Position numbers and translations under genes: made by a program
Notes under the pieces: model-generated
What the model was told of the DNA's origin: nothing
The model's input: only the letters and a program-made list of their open reading frames with translations
The model's database searches: none
In this document: in pieces, positions 1-9,593 of the stretch
Layout of the letters: each line of letters begins with the position of its first letter
Position numbering within the stretch: position 1 is the first letter of the stretch
From: Occallatibacter gabretensis
GTDB lineage: Bacteria > Acidobacteriota > Terriglobia > Terriglobales > Acidobacteriaceae
Direction of reading: 5' to 3'
Assembly (NCBI RefSeq): GCF_001449115.1
Contig: NZ_LAIJ01000007.1
Span: forward strand, 261,204 to 325,203
Length of the DNA: 64,000 nucleotides

Positions 1-231
1 TAACAGCGGGCGAGGGTCTCCGATTGATAAAGACGGAGGACGAGTGGACGCAGTTGTAGCGTGCTTGCCACTAAGGGAAAGCGCTGAGAGCTGAAGATGC
101 TTCTCTCATTACCAGCTGCTCATGCAGGCAGGGTGAACTTGCATTCACCTGCATCCTCTAATTTGGGCGCATCGCTCTACACGAGCGGGCTCTCGTTTTT
201 GCGGAGCTTCGGATTCATGCGTTGGCGCTGG

Positions 232-3200
232 TTAGTTGACCGTCAATTGCAACGTGGAGGTCTGTGAGACTGAGCCAGAGGTTGCGGTTACAGTCAGCGT
301 ATAGTTCTGCGAAGACGGCGGCGGAGTGGATGAGTTGTCGCCGCCGCCACCGCAGCCTGTCAGTATTCCAGCGAGCGCAACCGCCGCAATGGCGAACATC
401 ATGATGCGGGCTGTGCCGTTGCGCCGCCATGTGCGCCGCAGACCCATCATCGGCAGCAGAACCAGTCCGAGCCCCACGGGAAGGGGAATGCCCCTGAAGG
501 GTGGTGGGGAGATGGCAGCCGAGCTGGATGGCACCTTGATTGAGAGCGTGACATTGGTAGCGCCGGAGCCCGCTGCAATTGTAGTCGGCGAGAAGGTTGC
601 TGTAGCTCCTGCAGGCAAGCCTGTGACAGCGAAGCTAACTGCCTGCGGAAATGTCTCGTCGGGAGGCGGAGTTGCGGCGAGGGTGTAGGTCGCAGTTCCG
701 CCGGGCGAGGCCGTTGCCGAGGAACTGGAGCCGGAGGGTGGCGCGAGAGTAAAGCTTGAGATGACCGATTCGCTCACCGCGGTGCTGGTGAGGGTTGTAT
801 AGTTCGCATCGCCGGCGTAGACGGCGGTGATGGAATGTGATCCTACGGAGAGTGATGAGGTGGTATAGGTTGCTGAGCCGGCGCTTACGGTACCAGTCCC
901 GAGAAGTGTAGCGCCGTCGTAGAACGAAACAGTGCCCGTTGGGGATGCACCCGAACCGGAGGCGGTGACTTTGGCCGTGAAGGTGACGGAAGTTGCGGGG
1001 TAGATCTCGGCTGTCGATGTGCTCAACGCAACCGCAGGCGTAGCTTGCGACACGACAAGAGCGCCGTTGACCTTAGCCACGGTGTAGTCGGCGAGGTTTG
1101 TGCCTGTCACCGAGGGCGTGATCGTGTAGCTTCCTGGAGTGCTTGCTGGCGTGGCTGTTGTTGTGCCGGAGACGGTGAAGGTGTCTCCATTGACTGCACC
1201 GGTCGCGGTCCCGGTGAGTGCGGGATTGGCTGCGCCGTAGACGCGAGATGCGTTAGCAGCGGTGACGGTGAGTGCGGCCTGCGATACGGTCAAAGTGCCA
1301 TTTACCTTCGTCACGGTGTAATTGGCGATGTTCGTGCCAGTAGCGGACGGCGTGATCGTATACGTACCCGGCGTGCTTGTTGCGGCAGCGGTTGTGGTAC
1401 CAGAAACGGTGAACGTATCTCCATTGACTGCGCCGGTCGCGGTTCCGGTGAATGCGGGATTGGCTGCGCCGTAGGCGCGGGATGTGTTTGATGCGGTGAC
1501 AGTGAGTATTACGGGACGGACTGTCTGAGTGATCATGCCACTAGACGACGCGGTAAACATATTGTCCCCCGCATAGTTTGCAACAATTGCGTCTACGCCT
1601 GCCGGCAATGTTGACAGCGTGAGCGAGGCCACGCCCGAAGCAAGCTTTGCCGTGCCGAGGGTGACGCCCCCCATTGAGAACGTGACAGGCTCTCCATTGG
1701 TGCCGACAGGGCTCAGTGTTGCGGTCAGTGTCACGGATTGGCCGTAATTTGTTGGATTCGATGTCCCGGTTGTCGTGAGCGAAAGTGTTGTTGTCTGCTT
1801 TGGAAGACCCACCGGTACTGGAGCGGATGTACTGCTACTGAAAAATGAGTTACCACTGTATTGGACAACCAGTGATTGATCTCCCGCCGGCAGCAAAATT
1901 GGATTTGTTTCGAACGCTGTTGTAAAAGAGTAGGCGTTCAGAAGTGCAGTAACCGTATGCGATGAATTGTTCGCACTGGCTACGTCCATCATTCCATCGC
2001 CATTCCAATCTCCAACTACTACCGAGACGGGAGCGTTGCCGTTGCCTATGCTCACTGTAACGAGGGAAGCGGCGCTTTCAATGGGAAATGCGCCACTTCC
2101 GTTGTTGGGCAATACGATAACGGAGTTTGAGGACGAAGCTGCTATCGCCAGGTCTGCATGGCCCAAGCCAACCAGATTTCCGGCTACTACAGATTCCGGG
2201 TAGGATTGGCCGAGCTGAGTGACGACCTGTGCCTGAAAAGTTCCGTCACCATTCCCTAATAAGACAGAGAGACTGCTGTTGCTGGAGAGGTTGATGACTG
2301 CGAGATCGATGCGGCTATCAGCATTCAAATCGGCTGCAGCAATGGAGACCGGCCCGGCACCTACGGTATAGGAGACGATTGACTGGAAGGTTCCATCTCC
2401 TTTGCCGAGGAGAACGCCCACTGTGCCATCAATATTGTTGGCTATGGCGAGATCTGTATAGCCGTCGCCGTTGAAGTCCGCCACGGCCACCGCGTCGGGG
2501 CTGTTGCCAGTAGCGAATGTCTGCTGCGCCTGGAAGGTCCCATCACCGTTGCCTATAAGTATGGAGACGGTGTTGTCCTTTTCGTTTGTAACTGCCAGGT
2601 CCAGGATGCCGTCTCCATTGAAATCACCCACGGCAATCGCGGCTGGCCCGGTTCCTACGGTATAGACCGTCTGCGCCTGGAATGTCCCATCGCCGTTACC
2701 CAGCAGAATCGATACTGTGCCGTCGGAGAAGTTGGCGATCGCAATGTCCGGGTTGCCGTCGTTGTTGAAGTCTCCCGCAGTCACGACAAACGCGCCATTC
2801 CCAGTACTGTAAGTTGCCTGTGCCTTGAAGGTTCCATCACCGTTACCGAGCAATACGCTCACATTATTGTCGCCGGAGTTGGCCGTTACCAGGTCGGGGA
2901 ATCCGTCGTGATTGAAATCCGCAGTGGCGATGGAGAAGGGCTTGCTGCCAGTTGCCGATTGTGTTTCCAAAGTGAAACCCAGTGCTGAAGAAACCGAGGG
3001 AAGACCAATCGCGGCCGAGGTTGTGGGTACCGGGCCGGTATACAAGGTGTAATTGGAGTAGGTCTGGTCCTGCACCGTTACAGTGCCTGTTAATGGACCC
3101 GCAGCTGGCGACGCGGTTGCCTGTATGGTGAACCACACATTGCCTGGATCTGTCAGGTTAGGGAAAGAGGCCTGGACTGCAGACGCATACATCCCTGTAG

Positions 3201-6018
3201 CCGTGAGCACGGACGGGGCAGAAATACCGGGCGCCAGACTATTTGTACCTGCAAAATATGCTTGCAGCGAATGCGACCCGATTCCCGGCCGAACTATCAA
3301 AGAGGCGGTTCCCGAACTGGTCAACTGCGCTGTGCCCAGTTCAGGCGTTCCATTGCAAGCTGCGGTTGGCGATATAGATGCGTCGCAGAAGACCACCGTA
3401 CCGTGCATAACCGAAGCGCCGCCAGAAGTGACCGTGGCGGTGAGCGTGACCGGCGTGCCGGATGTAACGGATGTGGCCGGAGAGCCCGCGCTGGTGACTC
3501 CTAACGATACGGCGGTTGCCTGAGCGGTTTGAGCCACCGTGTGGGAGACGGTATTTGAAGCTGCGTTGAGATTGTTCGCATCTCCCAGATAGGTTGACGT
3601 GAGGGAGCTGGAACCAAGCGGCAGCATGGAGGCGCGGAATATTGCCGTGCCTCCGGAGAGGGTTGCGGAACCAATCATCTGTCCTCCGCTGTAAAACCCG
3701 ATGGACTCGCCGTTGGTTGTTCCGTAGTAGCCACTGAGGGTTGCCGTCAGAGCAACCGTCTGTCCGGGTAGGGTGGCTCCCAATGGGCTGGCGCTCAGAG
3801 TGATAGTGGGTTGAGCCTGCGTTGCGGTGATTGAAACCGATGGGTTAGAGGCGTATGTGAAATCGAGGTCACCTGAATAGATAGCGGTGAAACTATGTGG
3901 GCCGAGGGACAGCGGTGGAGATGCGAGCGTGGCTACTCCGCCGGAGAGCATACTTGTGCCTATTAGCGTGGTGCCACTTATGATGTCGCCGTCATAGAAA
4001 GAAATTGTCTCGCCGTTTGTGGTGAAGCTCAGGTAAGAATAAGGATTCAATGTGGCGGTCAGTGTGGGTGTCTGGCCGGCCACAAGGCCAGAACTGGGAG
4101 TCAAAGTCAACGAAAGCACCGTCTGTTCCCGGTTGTCAATGGTAATCGGCCCACTGACACTTGGAGCGAAGTTACTGTCGCCGGAGTAGCTGGCTACTAT
4201 GGCATGCGATCCGTAGGTGAGAGTGGGCGAAATTGAAGCCGTGCTTTGCTGCCATGCAGTTAACCCGACAATATCAAGAACCTGTGTGTCACTGGTTATT
4301 GCCAAATCGGACATCCCATCTAAGTTGAAGTCCGCAGCCGCCATAAAAGAGATACCAGCATTTGGCCATTGTGTGGTGTAGGAAGCCGGAAAAGTGCCGT
4401 CCCCTTTGCCCGTATACAAGGTTGCCGCTGTGGAAGAGGCGTTTTCCCCGGCTATTCCTACCAGATCCGGAATTCCATCGCCATTGAAATCTCCGATGGC
4501 CATATCAGAAAATTGGACAGTCTGATTCGGAGCAGCTGCTTGCGTAAAGGTTCCATTCCCAACACCTTGGAATATAAATATGGCCGGACCGGAGAACGGC
4601 GCGGTGAGGATTGCCAGATCGGAGATTCCATCGCCGTTGAAATCGGCGACAGCGACATTGGAAGGATAGCCGCCGAGGGTAATTGGGGTGACTGCCGTGA
4701 ACGTGCCGTCTCCGTTGCCCTGCAAAATATTCGCCAAATTTGGCGCATCGATAATTGCTTCTTCCGGTGGTGTGGCAGGTAAATAGACAAGGTCCGGAAT
4801 GCCATCGCCATTGAAATCGCCGATAGCAAGCGCGGTGCGTGAAGCCGGACCGTAACTACTGAGAGTTAAGGACCCCTGCGAAAAGGTTCCATCCCCTTTA
4901 CCAAGAAAAACTGCAACGCCACCTGCCTGGTTGAGAACGCCATCTACGTAGTAGTCGTTATTAACCGTAATCGCCAGATCGGGGATACCGTCGTTGTTAA
5001 AGTCTGCTATGACAGGAGCGCCTGGGTAAGGTTGATAAGCACTTGTCGGAGCATCGAGGGTAGCGCCGGCCGTGAATGTTCCGTCCCCATTCCCCAGCAG
5101 GATCATTATCTGTGATGTACCATTGGGCCCACTTACATAGACGGCCAGATCGGGAACGCCATCGCCGTTGAAATCACCGGCGGCCATCTCCTCGGGGTTA
5201 GACAATCCTGAAGCGGCTGCGAGCTGCGTAAAACTGCCGTCGCCATTTCCAAGATAGACAGTTATCGCGCCGACTCCCGATATCGCGATGTCCGGAATGC
5301 CATCTCGATTAAAGTCAGCGATTGCAAAGGATGATTCATAGGACACCGTATAGGGAGTTGCAGGCCCAAGATTGGCGGAAGTCACAAATGACATTGACGC
5401 CGAGGAAGAACTGAGCGGTGCTGTGCCGAGCACGGCGTTGCCATTGCTCTTGTCCAGGAAGGAGACTGTCCCTCCTGGTCCCTGGCTGAAGCCGGTGTCT
5501 ATGACTGTGCTGGATAGCGTTGGGTTTGCTGTCGATCCAGACCAGGAAAGGGTAGTTGAAGTGGGAGGAAGCCCGGTGACGCCGAGCGGCGAGGCCGAGG
5601 AGCTGCTTGTGGCATTTGTTTTGGTGCCCACGAACACGGCTTTGTAGCTATGATTCCCCCCTGTTGGGCGGAGAACAACCTTTGCTGTGCCAGCGGAGGT
5701 GAGTTGCGCCGTGCCGACGATGTGGAAGTCTTCGCAATAAGTTACTGTGGCGTCGCAGAACTTTACCACGCCCTGCATGACGGGAGCTGAGCCGGCTATG
5801 ACTGTGGCCGTGAGCGTGACCGGCGTGCTGGACGCAACCGACGTGACGGCGGTGCCGCCATTGGTGATGGCTAGCGTGGTAGTGGTCGCTGTCTGGGCGA
5901 CGGCCGGAATGGTCGCAGCGAGGCAGCTGAGCAGCAGACATTGCGCGGCTCTATGCAAGGAAGTTAACAAGCGGCTGGAAACTTTATGGTCTTTCTGGGG
6001 CAAGGATACGCTCTTCAT
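232..6018 (-). CDS. Giant secreted FG-GAP/Ig-like/MBG repeat protein
   Basis: This 1928-residue protein is probably exported and surface-associated, acting in adhesion or glycan binding; no enzyme domain is visible. An N-terminal signal peptide (hydrophobic stretch ending near AVAQ, about residue 42) is followed by bacterial Ig-like domains. Next come two blocks of calcium-binding FG-GAP/VCBS repeats of the form DFNGDGxPDLA. I count seven in each block (about residues 240-640 and 1020-1390), which fits two seven-bladed integrin-like propellers; one blade in the second block (NLVGLGHAD) has lost the Asp pattern. Further Ig domains, two MBG domains and another Ig domain follow. The tail (from about 1820) has a hydrophobic segment, a basic stretch, a second hydrophobic segment, then LTGCGGGG and a short beta-rich end. 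The ATG at 6018 has a good GGGAGGAT ribosome site. Its physiological role is unknown; the domain calls are firm. Confidence 0.9.
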   Translation of the reverse strand: MKSVSLPQKDHKVSSRLLTSLHRAAQCLLLSCLAATIPAVAQTATTTTLAITNGGTAVTSVASSTPVTLTATVIAGSAPVMQGVVKFCDATVTYCEDFHIVGTAQLTSAGTAKVVLRPTGGNHSYKAVFVGTKTNATSSSSASPLGVTGLPPTSTTLSWSGSTANPTLSSTVIDTGFSQGPGGTVSFLDKSNGNAVLGTAPLSSSSASMSFVTSANLGPATPYTVSYESSFAIADFNRDGIPDIAISGVGAITVYLGNGDGSFTQLAAASGLSNPEEMAAGDFNGDGVPDLAVYVSGPNGTSQIMILLGNGDGTFTAGATLDAPTSAYQPYPGAPVIADFNNDGIPDLAITVNNDYYVDGVLNQAGGVAVFLGKGDGTFSQGSLTLSSYGPASRTALAIGDFNGDGIPDLVYLPATPPEEAIIDAPNLANILQGNGDGTFTAVTPITLGGYPSNVAVADFNGDGISDLAILTAPFSGPAIFIFQGVGNGTFTQAAAPNQTVQFSDMAIGDFNGDGIPDLVGIAGENASSTAATLYTGKGDGTFPASYTTQWPNAGISFMAAADFNLDGMSDLAITSDTQVLDIVGLTAWQQSTASISPTLTYGSHAIVASYSGDSNFAPSVSGPITIDNREQTVLSLTLTPSSGLVAGQTPTLTATLNPYSYLSFTTNGETISFYDGDIISGTTLIGTSMLSGGVATLASPPLSLGPHSFTAIYSGDLDFTYASNPSVSITATQAQPTITLSASPLGATLPGQTVALTATLSGYYGTTNGESIGFYSGGQMIGSATLSGGTAIFRASMLPLGSSSLTSTYLGDANNLNAASNTVSHTVAQTAQATAVSLGVTSAGSPATSVTSGTPVTLTATVTSGGASVMHGTVVFCDASISPTAACNGTPELGTAQLTSSGTASLIVRPGIGSHSLQAYFAGTNSLAPGISAPSVLTATGMYASAVQASFPNLTDPGNVWFTIQATASPAAGPLTGTVTVQDQTYSNYTLYTGPVPTTSAAIGLPSVSSALGFTLETQSATGSKPFSIATADFNHDGFPDLVTANSGDNNVSVLLGNGDGTFKAQATYSTGNGAFVVTAGDFNNDGNPDIAIANFSDGTVSILLGNGDGTFQAQTVYTVGTGPAAIAVGDFNGDGILDLAVTNEKDNTVSILIGNGDGTFQAQQTFATGNSPDAVAVADFNGDGYTDLAIANNIDGTVGVLLGKGDGTFQSIVSYTVGAGPVSIAAADLNADSRIDLAVINLSSNSSLSVLLGNGDGTFQAQVVTQLGQSYPESVVAGNLVGLGHADLAIAASSSNSVIVLPNNGSGAFPIESAASLVTVSIGNGNAPVSVVVGDWNGDGMMDVASANNSSHTVTALLNAYSFTTAFETNPILLPAGDQSLVVQYSGNSFFSSSTSAPVPVGLPKQTTTLSLTTTGTSNPTNYGQSVTLTATLSPVGTNGEPVTFSMGGVTLGTAKLASGVASLTLSTLPAGVDAIVANYAGDNMFTASSSGMITQTVRPVILTVTASNTSRAYGAANPAFTGTATGAVNGDTFTVSGTTTAAATSTPGTYTITPSATGTNIANYTVTKVNGTLTVSQAALTVTAANASRVYGAANPALTGTATGAVNGDTFTVSGTTTATPASTPGSYTITPSVTGTNLADYTVAKVNGALVVSQATPAVALSTSTAEIYPATSVTFTAKVTASGSGASPTGTVSFYDGATLLGTGTVSAGSATYTTSSLSVGSHSITAVYAGDANYTTLTSTAVSESVISSFTLAPPSGSSSSATASPGGTATYTLAATPPPDETFPQAVSFAVTGLPAGATATFSPTTIAAGSGATNVTLSIKVPSSSAAISPPPFRGIPLPVGLGLVLLPMMGLRRTWRRNGTARIMMFAIAAVALAGILTGCGGGGDNSSTPPPSSQNYTLTVTATSGSVSQTSTLQLTVN
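1047..1512 (-). repeat. Tandem duplication encoding two MBG domains
   Basis: Two adjacent units of about 235 bases inside the giant secreted gene are strongly similar at DNA level. Both encode a domain with the shared core GAVNGDTFTVSGTTT and YGAANPA. The boundary falls near 1275-1280. This is an in-frame domain duplication, not a mobile element. Confidence 0.8.
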
Positions 6019-6226
6019 ATAATCCTCCCGAACGCATGTGCGAGGCTCGGTTGGGGCTGGATTTTCTTGTTATGGTTGCTGGTTCAATAGGAAAATTCGA
6101 GTGATAGGAGCCTGCGGGCCAAGTATAGCCTGCGGAGCGGACGCGCTTCGATCATTTCAAACGAGATCATAGTTTCCGGAAACGGCCAGATGAGCGGAGT
6201 TGAATCCCTGCAGGAGCAGGAAAAGC

Positions 6227-6253
6227 GAAAGCCCGCTGATTCAGCGGGCTTTC
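6227..6253 (-). terminator. Hairpin terminator behind the GH116-like gene
   Basis: A 13-base inverted repeat (arms 6227-6239 and 6241-6253, core AAAGCCCGCTGA) forms a stable GC-rich hairpin. Read on the minus strand it is followed by TTTCGCTTTTCC. It lies about 80 bases past the stop of the upstream minus-strand enzyme gene and before the giant secreted gene, so it should separate the two transcripts. The rest of the 6019-6334 gap holds no gene that I recognise. Confidence 0.75.
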
Positions 6254-6334
6254 GGCCTTTGTCAGGATGGACCTTATCGGAGAAAATCAGGTTCATTGAC
6301 TTAGGCGTCGCGCTTTTAAGCTCGATTCTCCATA

Positions 6335-9154
6335 TCAGCTTTTGGACCCTTCGGCGACATGCGACAGGCGTATGGCTACCGAATTTCCGGGCGAGAGACG
6401 TATTTCCTGCTCAAATTTGATCTGCAGTATTTCTCCGCTTAATTCGCTCTGAATCTTCGACAAGCGGCTTGAGGCCGAACCTGGAACGACAGAGGCCGAC
6501 AGAATCGCCACGCCGGTTGCATTCTTGAGCTGAATCTGTCGTAACGGAATTTCTCCGTGAAGAACTTCGAGATGAATTTCCTGCACGGAGCCCTTCACTG
6601 ATTGGGTATAAGTTCCCCACCCCGAGCCGGCGGCAAAGAAGCAGCGGAAGCTCTCCTGATTGATCCGCGGTGTGAAGGTGAGAGATTGCTCAATGGCTGA
6701 ATACCGGAAGCCGGAGAGAGCGAGCAGAACAGCGTAACTGGCCATCGCACGCGAGTAGTGGTTACCCCATTCGATCTGGTTCCACGGGTTACGCCGCACG
6801 CCGTCGTAGCGATCGCTCACCGCCTTGGCGACGGCGAGCCCCTCTTCAAGCAGTCCACGATAGATCAGGTCGGCGGCAACCTGGTATTCGACTCCTGTCC
6901 AGACCTCATCGGAGTAGACAAACGGAAGTGCAGGACGGCCGCCGTCAGGCCAGGAACAGAGCACCAATCCATTTTCGTCATTGATGGCGTAGATGCGCTG
7001 AGTATTGGCATGAGTCCAGAAGGTGTGCATGAAGTTATTGCGATATACCGACTGAAGTGCTGAGCGTACATGATCCTTCGGCAGGCCTATATCCAAACCG
7101 AGGACGTCCGCAAAATACTGACCCAGCATTTGATCTGAGAGGCATCCCGCGCCGAACTGATACTTCAACTGGCCGTTGTCAACTACGCGCTCTTTCCAGT
7201 TGGCCTGATCGTAGGGCGGCATGGGCTTGATGTCGCTGACCGGAGTCGTCTTCTGGATATAGAACCGGCCATTCCACATGGTTTCGAAGTTCTTGACGCC
7301 CGATGCCCAGACGCTGTGATAGCGGGCGGCAACGTCGTTTTCGCCAAGCGCCGACGCCATCTTTTCACCAGCCCTGAGCGCGCCCAGATAGAGCGTGGTC
7401 ATCATTGGGTTGGCGCCGAAGAATTCAATGTCATAGGTGTTGTGCTGTTCGCCTTCCATCACGCCATCTTTGTCCGCGTCCCAAAACTTCCAGGCAAACT
7501 CCAGGGCACGCTTCGCGTTAGGCCACATCTTCTTCAGGAACTCGGTGTCACCCGAGAGCTGCCACTCGCGATAGAGCTTCATGATGCAGCCCATCTGACC
7601 GTCGGCGGCGGGACGGAAATCCCACTGCTCGATGCCCAGCGGCACCATGGCGCGAAAGGCCAGGCTGTCGTCGCTGCGCATTTCGTATTGAAAGTCGGTG
7701 ACGCGCATGAAACGCTCCAACTCGGGGAAGAGGAAGGCCACTACCTGCTCGTAGTTCCATACGTGCGAACAGTTCATCCATCCGTTGTGTTGATCATCGC
7801 CACATCCCTCGAAGCCGAAGAATTGTTTGCCTTCGAGAAGGATGCATGTATTGGTGCGCATGATCGAGGCTTGACTTGAGACAGCTTCAATCACGTACGG
7901 CGGAAGGGTGCTGGAAGTGAGGGACTCCGCGAAGGATCGGGTCTTGCTTTCCAATTCCTGCAGGCGGCTGGCGGTGTGGCTTGCAACTTCCCAGGCACTC
8001 TTGAAGCGAGTGCCATAGTAGTTCGTCAGCTTCTTGCCCTTCATCTTCGCGTTGTCGTCGTGCCAGTAGTTTTCACGCACGGGAAAATACCAGGCCAGCA
8101 CGAAGGTGATCGTTGTCGACTCTCCGGGAGCCAGGTGCGCGTGAGGAGCAAGGGTTGCATAGTCCGATTTGCCGTCGTCGGTTGGTTTCGCCGGCGAGGG
8201 GTCTTTCAATGTGCCGTCGGCTGAAAATTGGTCGACCCACTTTTGATATGTATCCCACCATGCGCCGCTGCCCCAGGTTGTCCTCGCAGTGACTGAGGGA
8301 TGGGTGGTCAGCAACGCGAGCGACCCAGACCGGGGATCTCCTGCAGCATACTTGCCTGAAGTCATCTCGAGGCCGGTAACTCGCGTGCCTGCGCCGGCAT
8401 CCTCTTTCAGGGTTGTCAGATTTTTACCGAAGCCGGGGAAACTGGAGTCTTCGAGAAATGCCTTGCCGTCATAGCCCACAGGGTTCATCAGCGAGAATGC
8501 CAGTGCGAAGTTCACCGGCTTTTGCGTCCGATTCGTCACGCGATATTTGAAGATCACCACAGGCAGGCTGGAATCGTCAACGTTGAGGGGAATGAAGGGA
8601 TTGAAGGCTTCCAGTTCAACGGTTACCGGGAGCGAGCTATCTTCAAAATCGATGTGAGCGATGGGATAGGTTCCGCTGAACCTGGCACCACGAAAGTGCG
8701 GTAGCCCTTGTCCTGACTCCCGTTTATATCCATTCCAGCCGCGGAATGGAGGAAGCGGCGGCCCCTCCACCACTCTCATGCTGCTATTGCCACCCTCGGA
8801 CTTGGCCCACAGGGCTACAAAGCTGAACGGCAGGATTCGTCCCTTTGCAGGACGGTTGAAGATCTCCAAGTCGCGGAGTTGTCCCTGCCCTCCAAGGGAG
8901 ATCGTCCCGGTGCCAATTCCTCCAAGCGGAAATGCGACCTCCGCCGCCTGTGCGCCAGAGAGAACTTTGGCGGACGATTTTCCGGTAAGCAGCTCGGAAC
9001 GTGAATAAGGAACGAGCGATCCTGCCTTCGATTGAAAGGATGAAGGGCGCTCCGGCTCCGAGGCTTGCGCCCCTGGAAGTGCGGCGGCGCCCAAGGCTGC
9101 CGCAGACGATGCGAGGAGAAACTTTCTACGATTGATATTCTCTTTGTTCCACAT
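6335..9154 (-). CDS. GH116-like (GBA2/DUF608) secreted glycosidase
   Basis: This 939-residue protein resembles the non-lysosomal glucosylceramidase family GH116, which cleaves beta-glucosides or beta-xylosides with retention. It has a Tat-type leader (INRRKFLLASSAAAL), an N-terminal beta domain (about residues 65-360, with AFPLGGIGTGTISLGG) and an (alpha/alpha)6 catalytic domain (about 400-830). The expected acid/base aspartate is probably D575 in HNTYDIEFFG. The nucleophile glutamate of human GBA2 (in FNELY) aligns, from memory, with Q428 in VSSQAS. Related bacterial DUF608 proteins also differ there, so the catalytic nucleophile may be elsewhere. The start has the ribosome site AGGGGGAT, and a LacI-type operator lies about 65 bases upstream. 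The substrate is not known; context suggests an oligosaccharide handled together with the neighbouring kinase and isomerase. Confidence 0.85.
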   Translation of the reverse strand: MWNKENINRRKFLLASSAAALGAAALPGAQASEPERPSSFQSKAGSLVPYSRSELLTGKSSAKVLSGAQAAEVAFPLGGIGTGTISLGGQGQLRDLEIFNRPAKGRILPFSFVALWAKSEGGNSSMRVVEGPPLPPFRGWNGYKRESGQGLPHFRGARFSGTYPIAHIDFEDSSLPVTVELEAFNPFIPLNVDDSSLPVVIFKYRVTNRTQKPVNFALAFSLMNPVGYDGKAFLEDSSFPGFGKNLTTLKEDAGAGTRVTGLEMTSGKYAAGDPRSGSLALLTTHPSVTARTTWGSGAWWDTYQKWVDQFSADGTLKDPSPAKPTDDGKSDYATLAPHAHLAPGESTTITFVLAWYFPVRENYWHDDNAKMKGKKLTNYYGTRFKSAWEVASHTASRLQELESKTRSFAESLTSSTLPPYVIEAVSSQASIMRTNTCILLEGKQFFGFEGCGDDQHNGWMNCSHVWNYEQVVAFLFPELERFMRVTDFQYEMRSDDSLAFRAMVPLGIEQWDFRPAADGQMGCIMKLYREWQLSGDTEFLKKMWPNAKRALEFAWKFWDADKDGVMEGEQHNTYDIEFFGANPMMTTLYLGALRAGEKMASALGENDVAARYHSVWASGVKNFETMWNGRFYIQKTTPVSDIKPMPPYDQANWKERVVDNGQLKYQFGAGCLSDQMLGQYFADVLGLDIGLPKDHVRSALQSVYRNNFMHTFWTHANTQRIYAINDENGLVLCSWPDGGRPALPFVYSDEVWTGVEYQVAADLIYRGLLEEGLAVAKAVSDRYDGVRRNPWNQIEWGNHYSRAMASYAVLLALSGFRYSAIEQSLTFTPRINQESFRCFFAAGSGWGTYTQSVKGSVQEIHLEVLHGEIPLRQIQLKNATGVAILSASVVPGSASSRLSKIQSELSGEILQIKFEQEIRLSPGNSVAIRLSHVAEGSKS

Positions 9155-9212
9155 AAATCCCCCTGAACTTCATCTACGGCTTGCCTTGTCAATCAGTCCT
9201 AGTTTGCGATCA

Positions 9213-9230
9213 TTTTCGTAACGTTCTATT
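9213..9230 (-). promoter_or_regulatory. LacI-type operator upstream of GH116-like gene
   Basis: The plus strand reads TTTTCGTAACGTTCTATT, sharing the core CGTAACGTT with five other sites in this window. It lies 63-76 bases ahead of the GH116-like start in an otherwise gene-free gap (9155-9593). I do not see a convincing -35/-10 pair next to this copy. The remainder of the gap holds no further feature I can support. Confidence 0.6.
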
Positions 9231-9593
9231 TCGGAAGAGAAATTTGAGCATGGGGCCATTCGCCTGTCAAGGAGTTTTTCAGAACGCGCTGGGGATAATT
9301 CTGAAGTGATTGAATTATCTTCCATTATTTTCATGCATTTAATGAGCAAACTAGGCACTCCATGCAGAGGATTAATGGGGATTTAGAAAGCTTCAAGGTA
9401 AGCTTCCCAATCTCTTGTTTTCAATCTATATCAGATCATAATCATAACGATGCAAGTGTCGACGTAAACGCCCATACCGAGACCATCTCGGTTTGTTTCG
9501 GGAGGATGCTGATTGAAGATTGAGTTCCCTGGACCGTTGGACAATTCAAGCGGGGCGGACCACAGATAAGCGGGAGCGGTAGGCCACTCGCGG

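Noticed and set aside
2000..5300. Regularly spaced similar DNA segments resembling a repeat array
   Set aside because: They encode the FG-GAP blades of a single reading frame; spacing and sequence vary with the protein and are not CRISPR-like.
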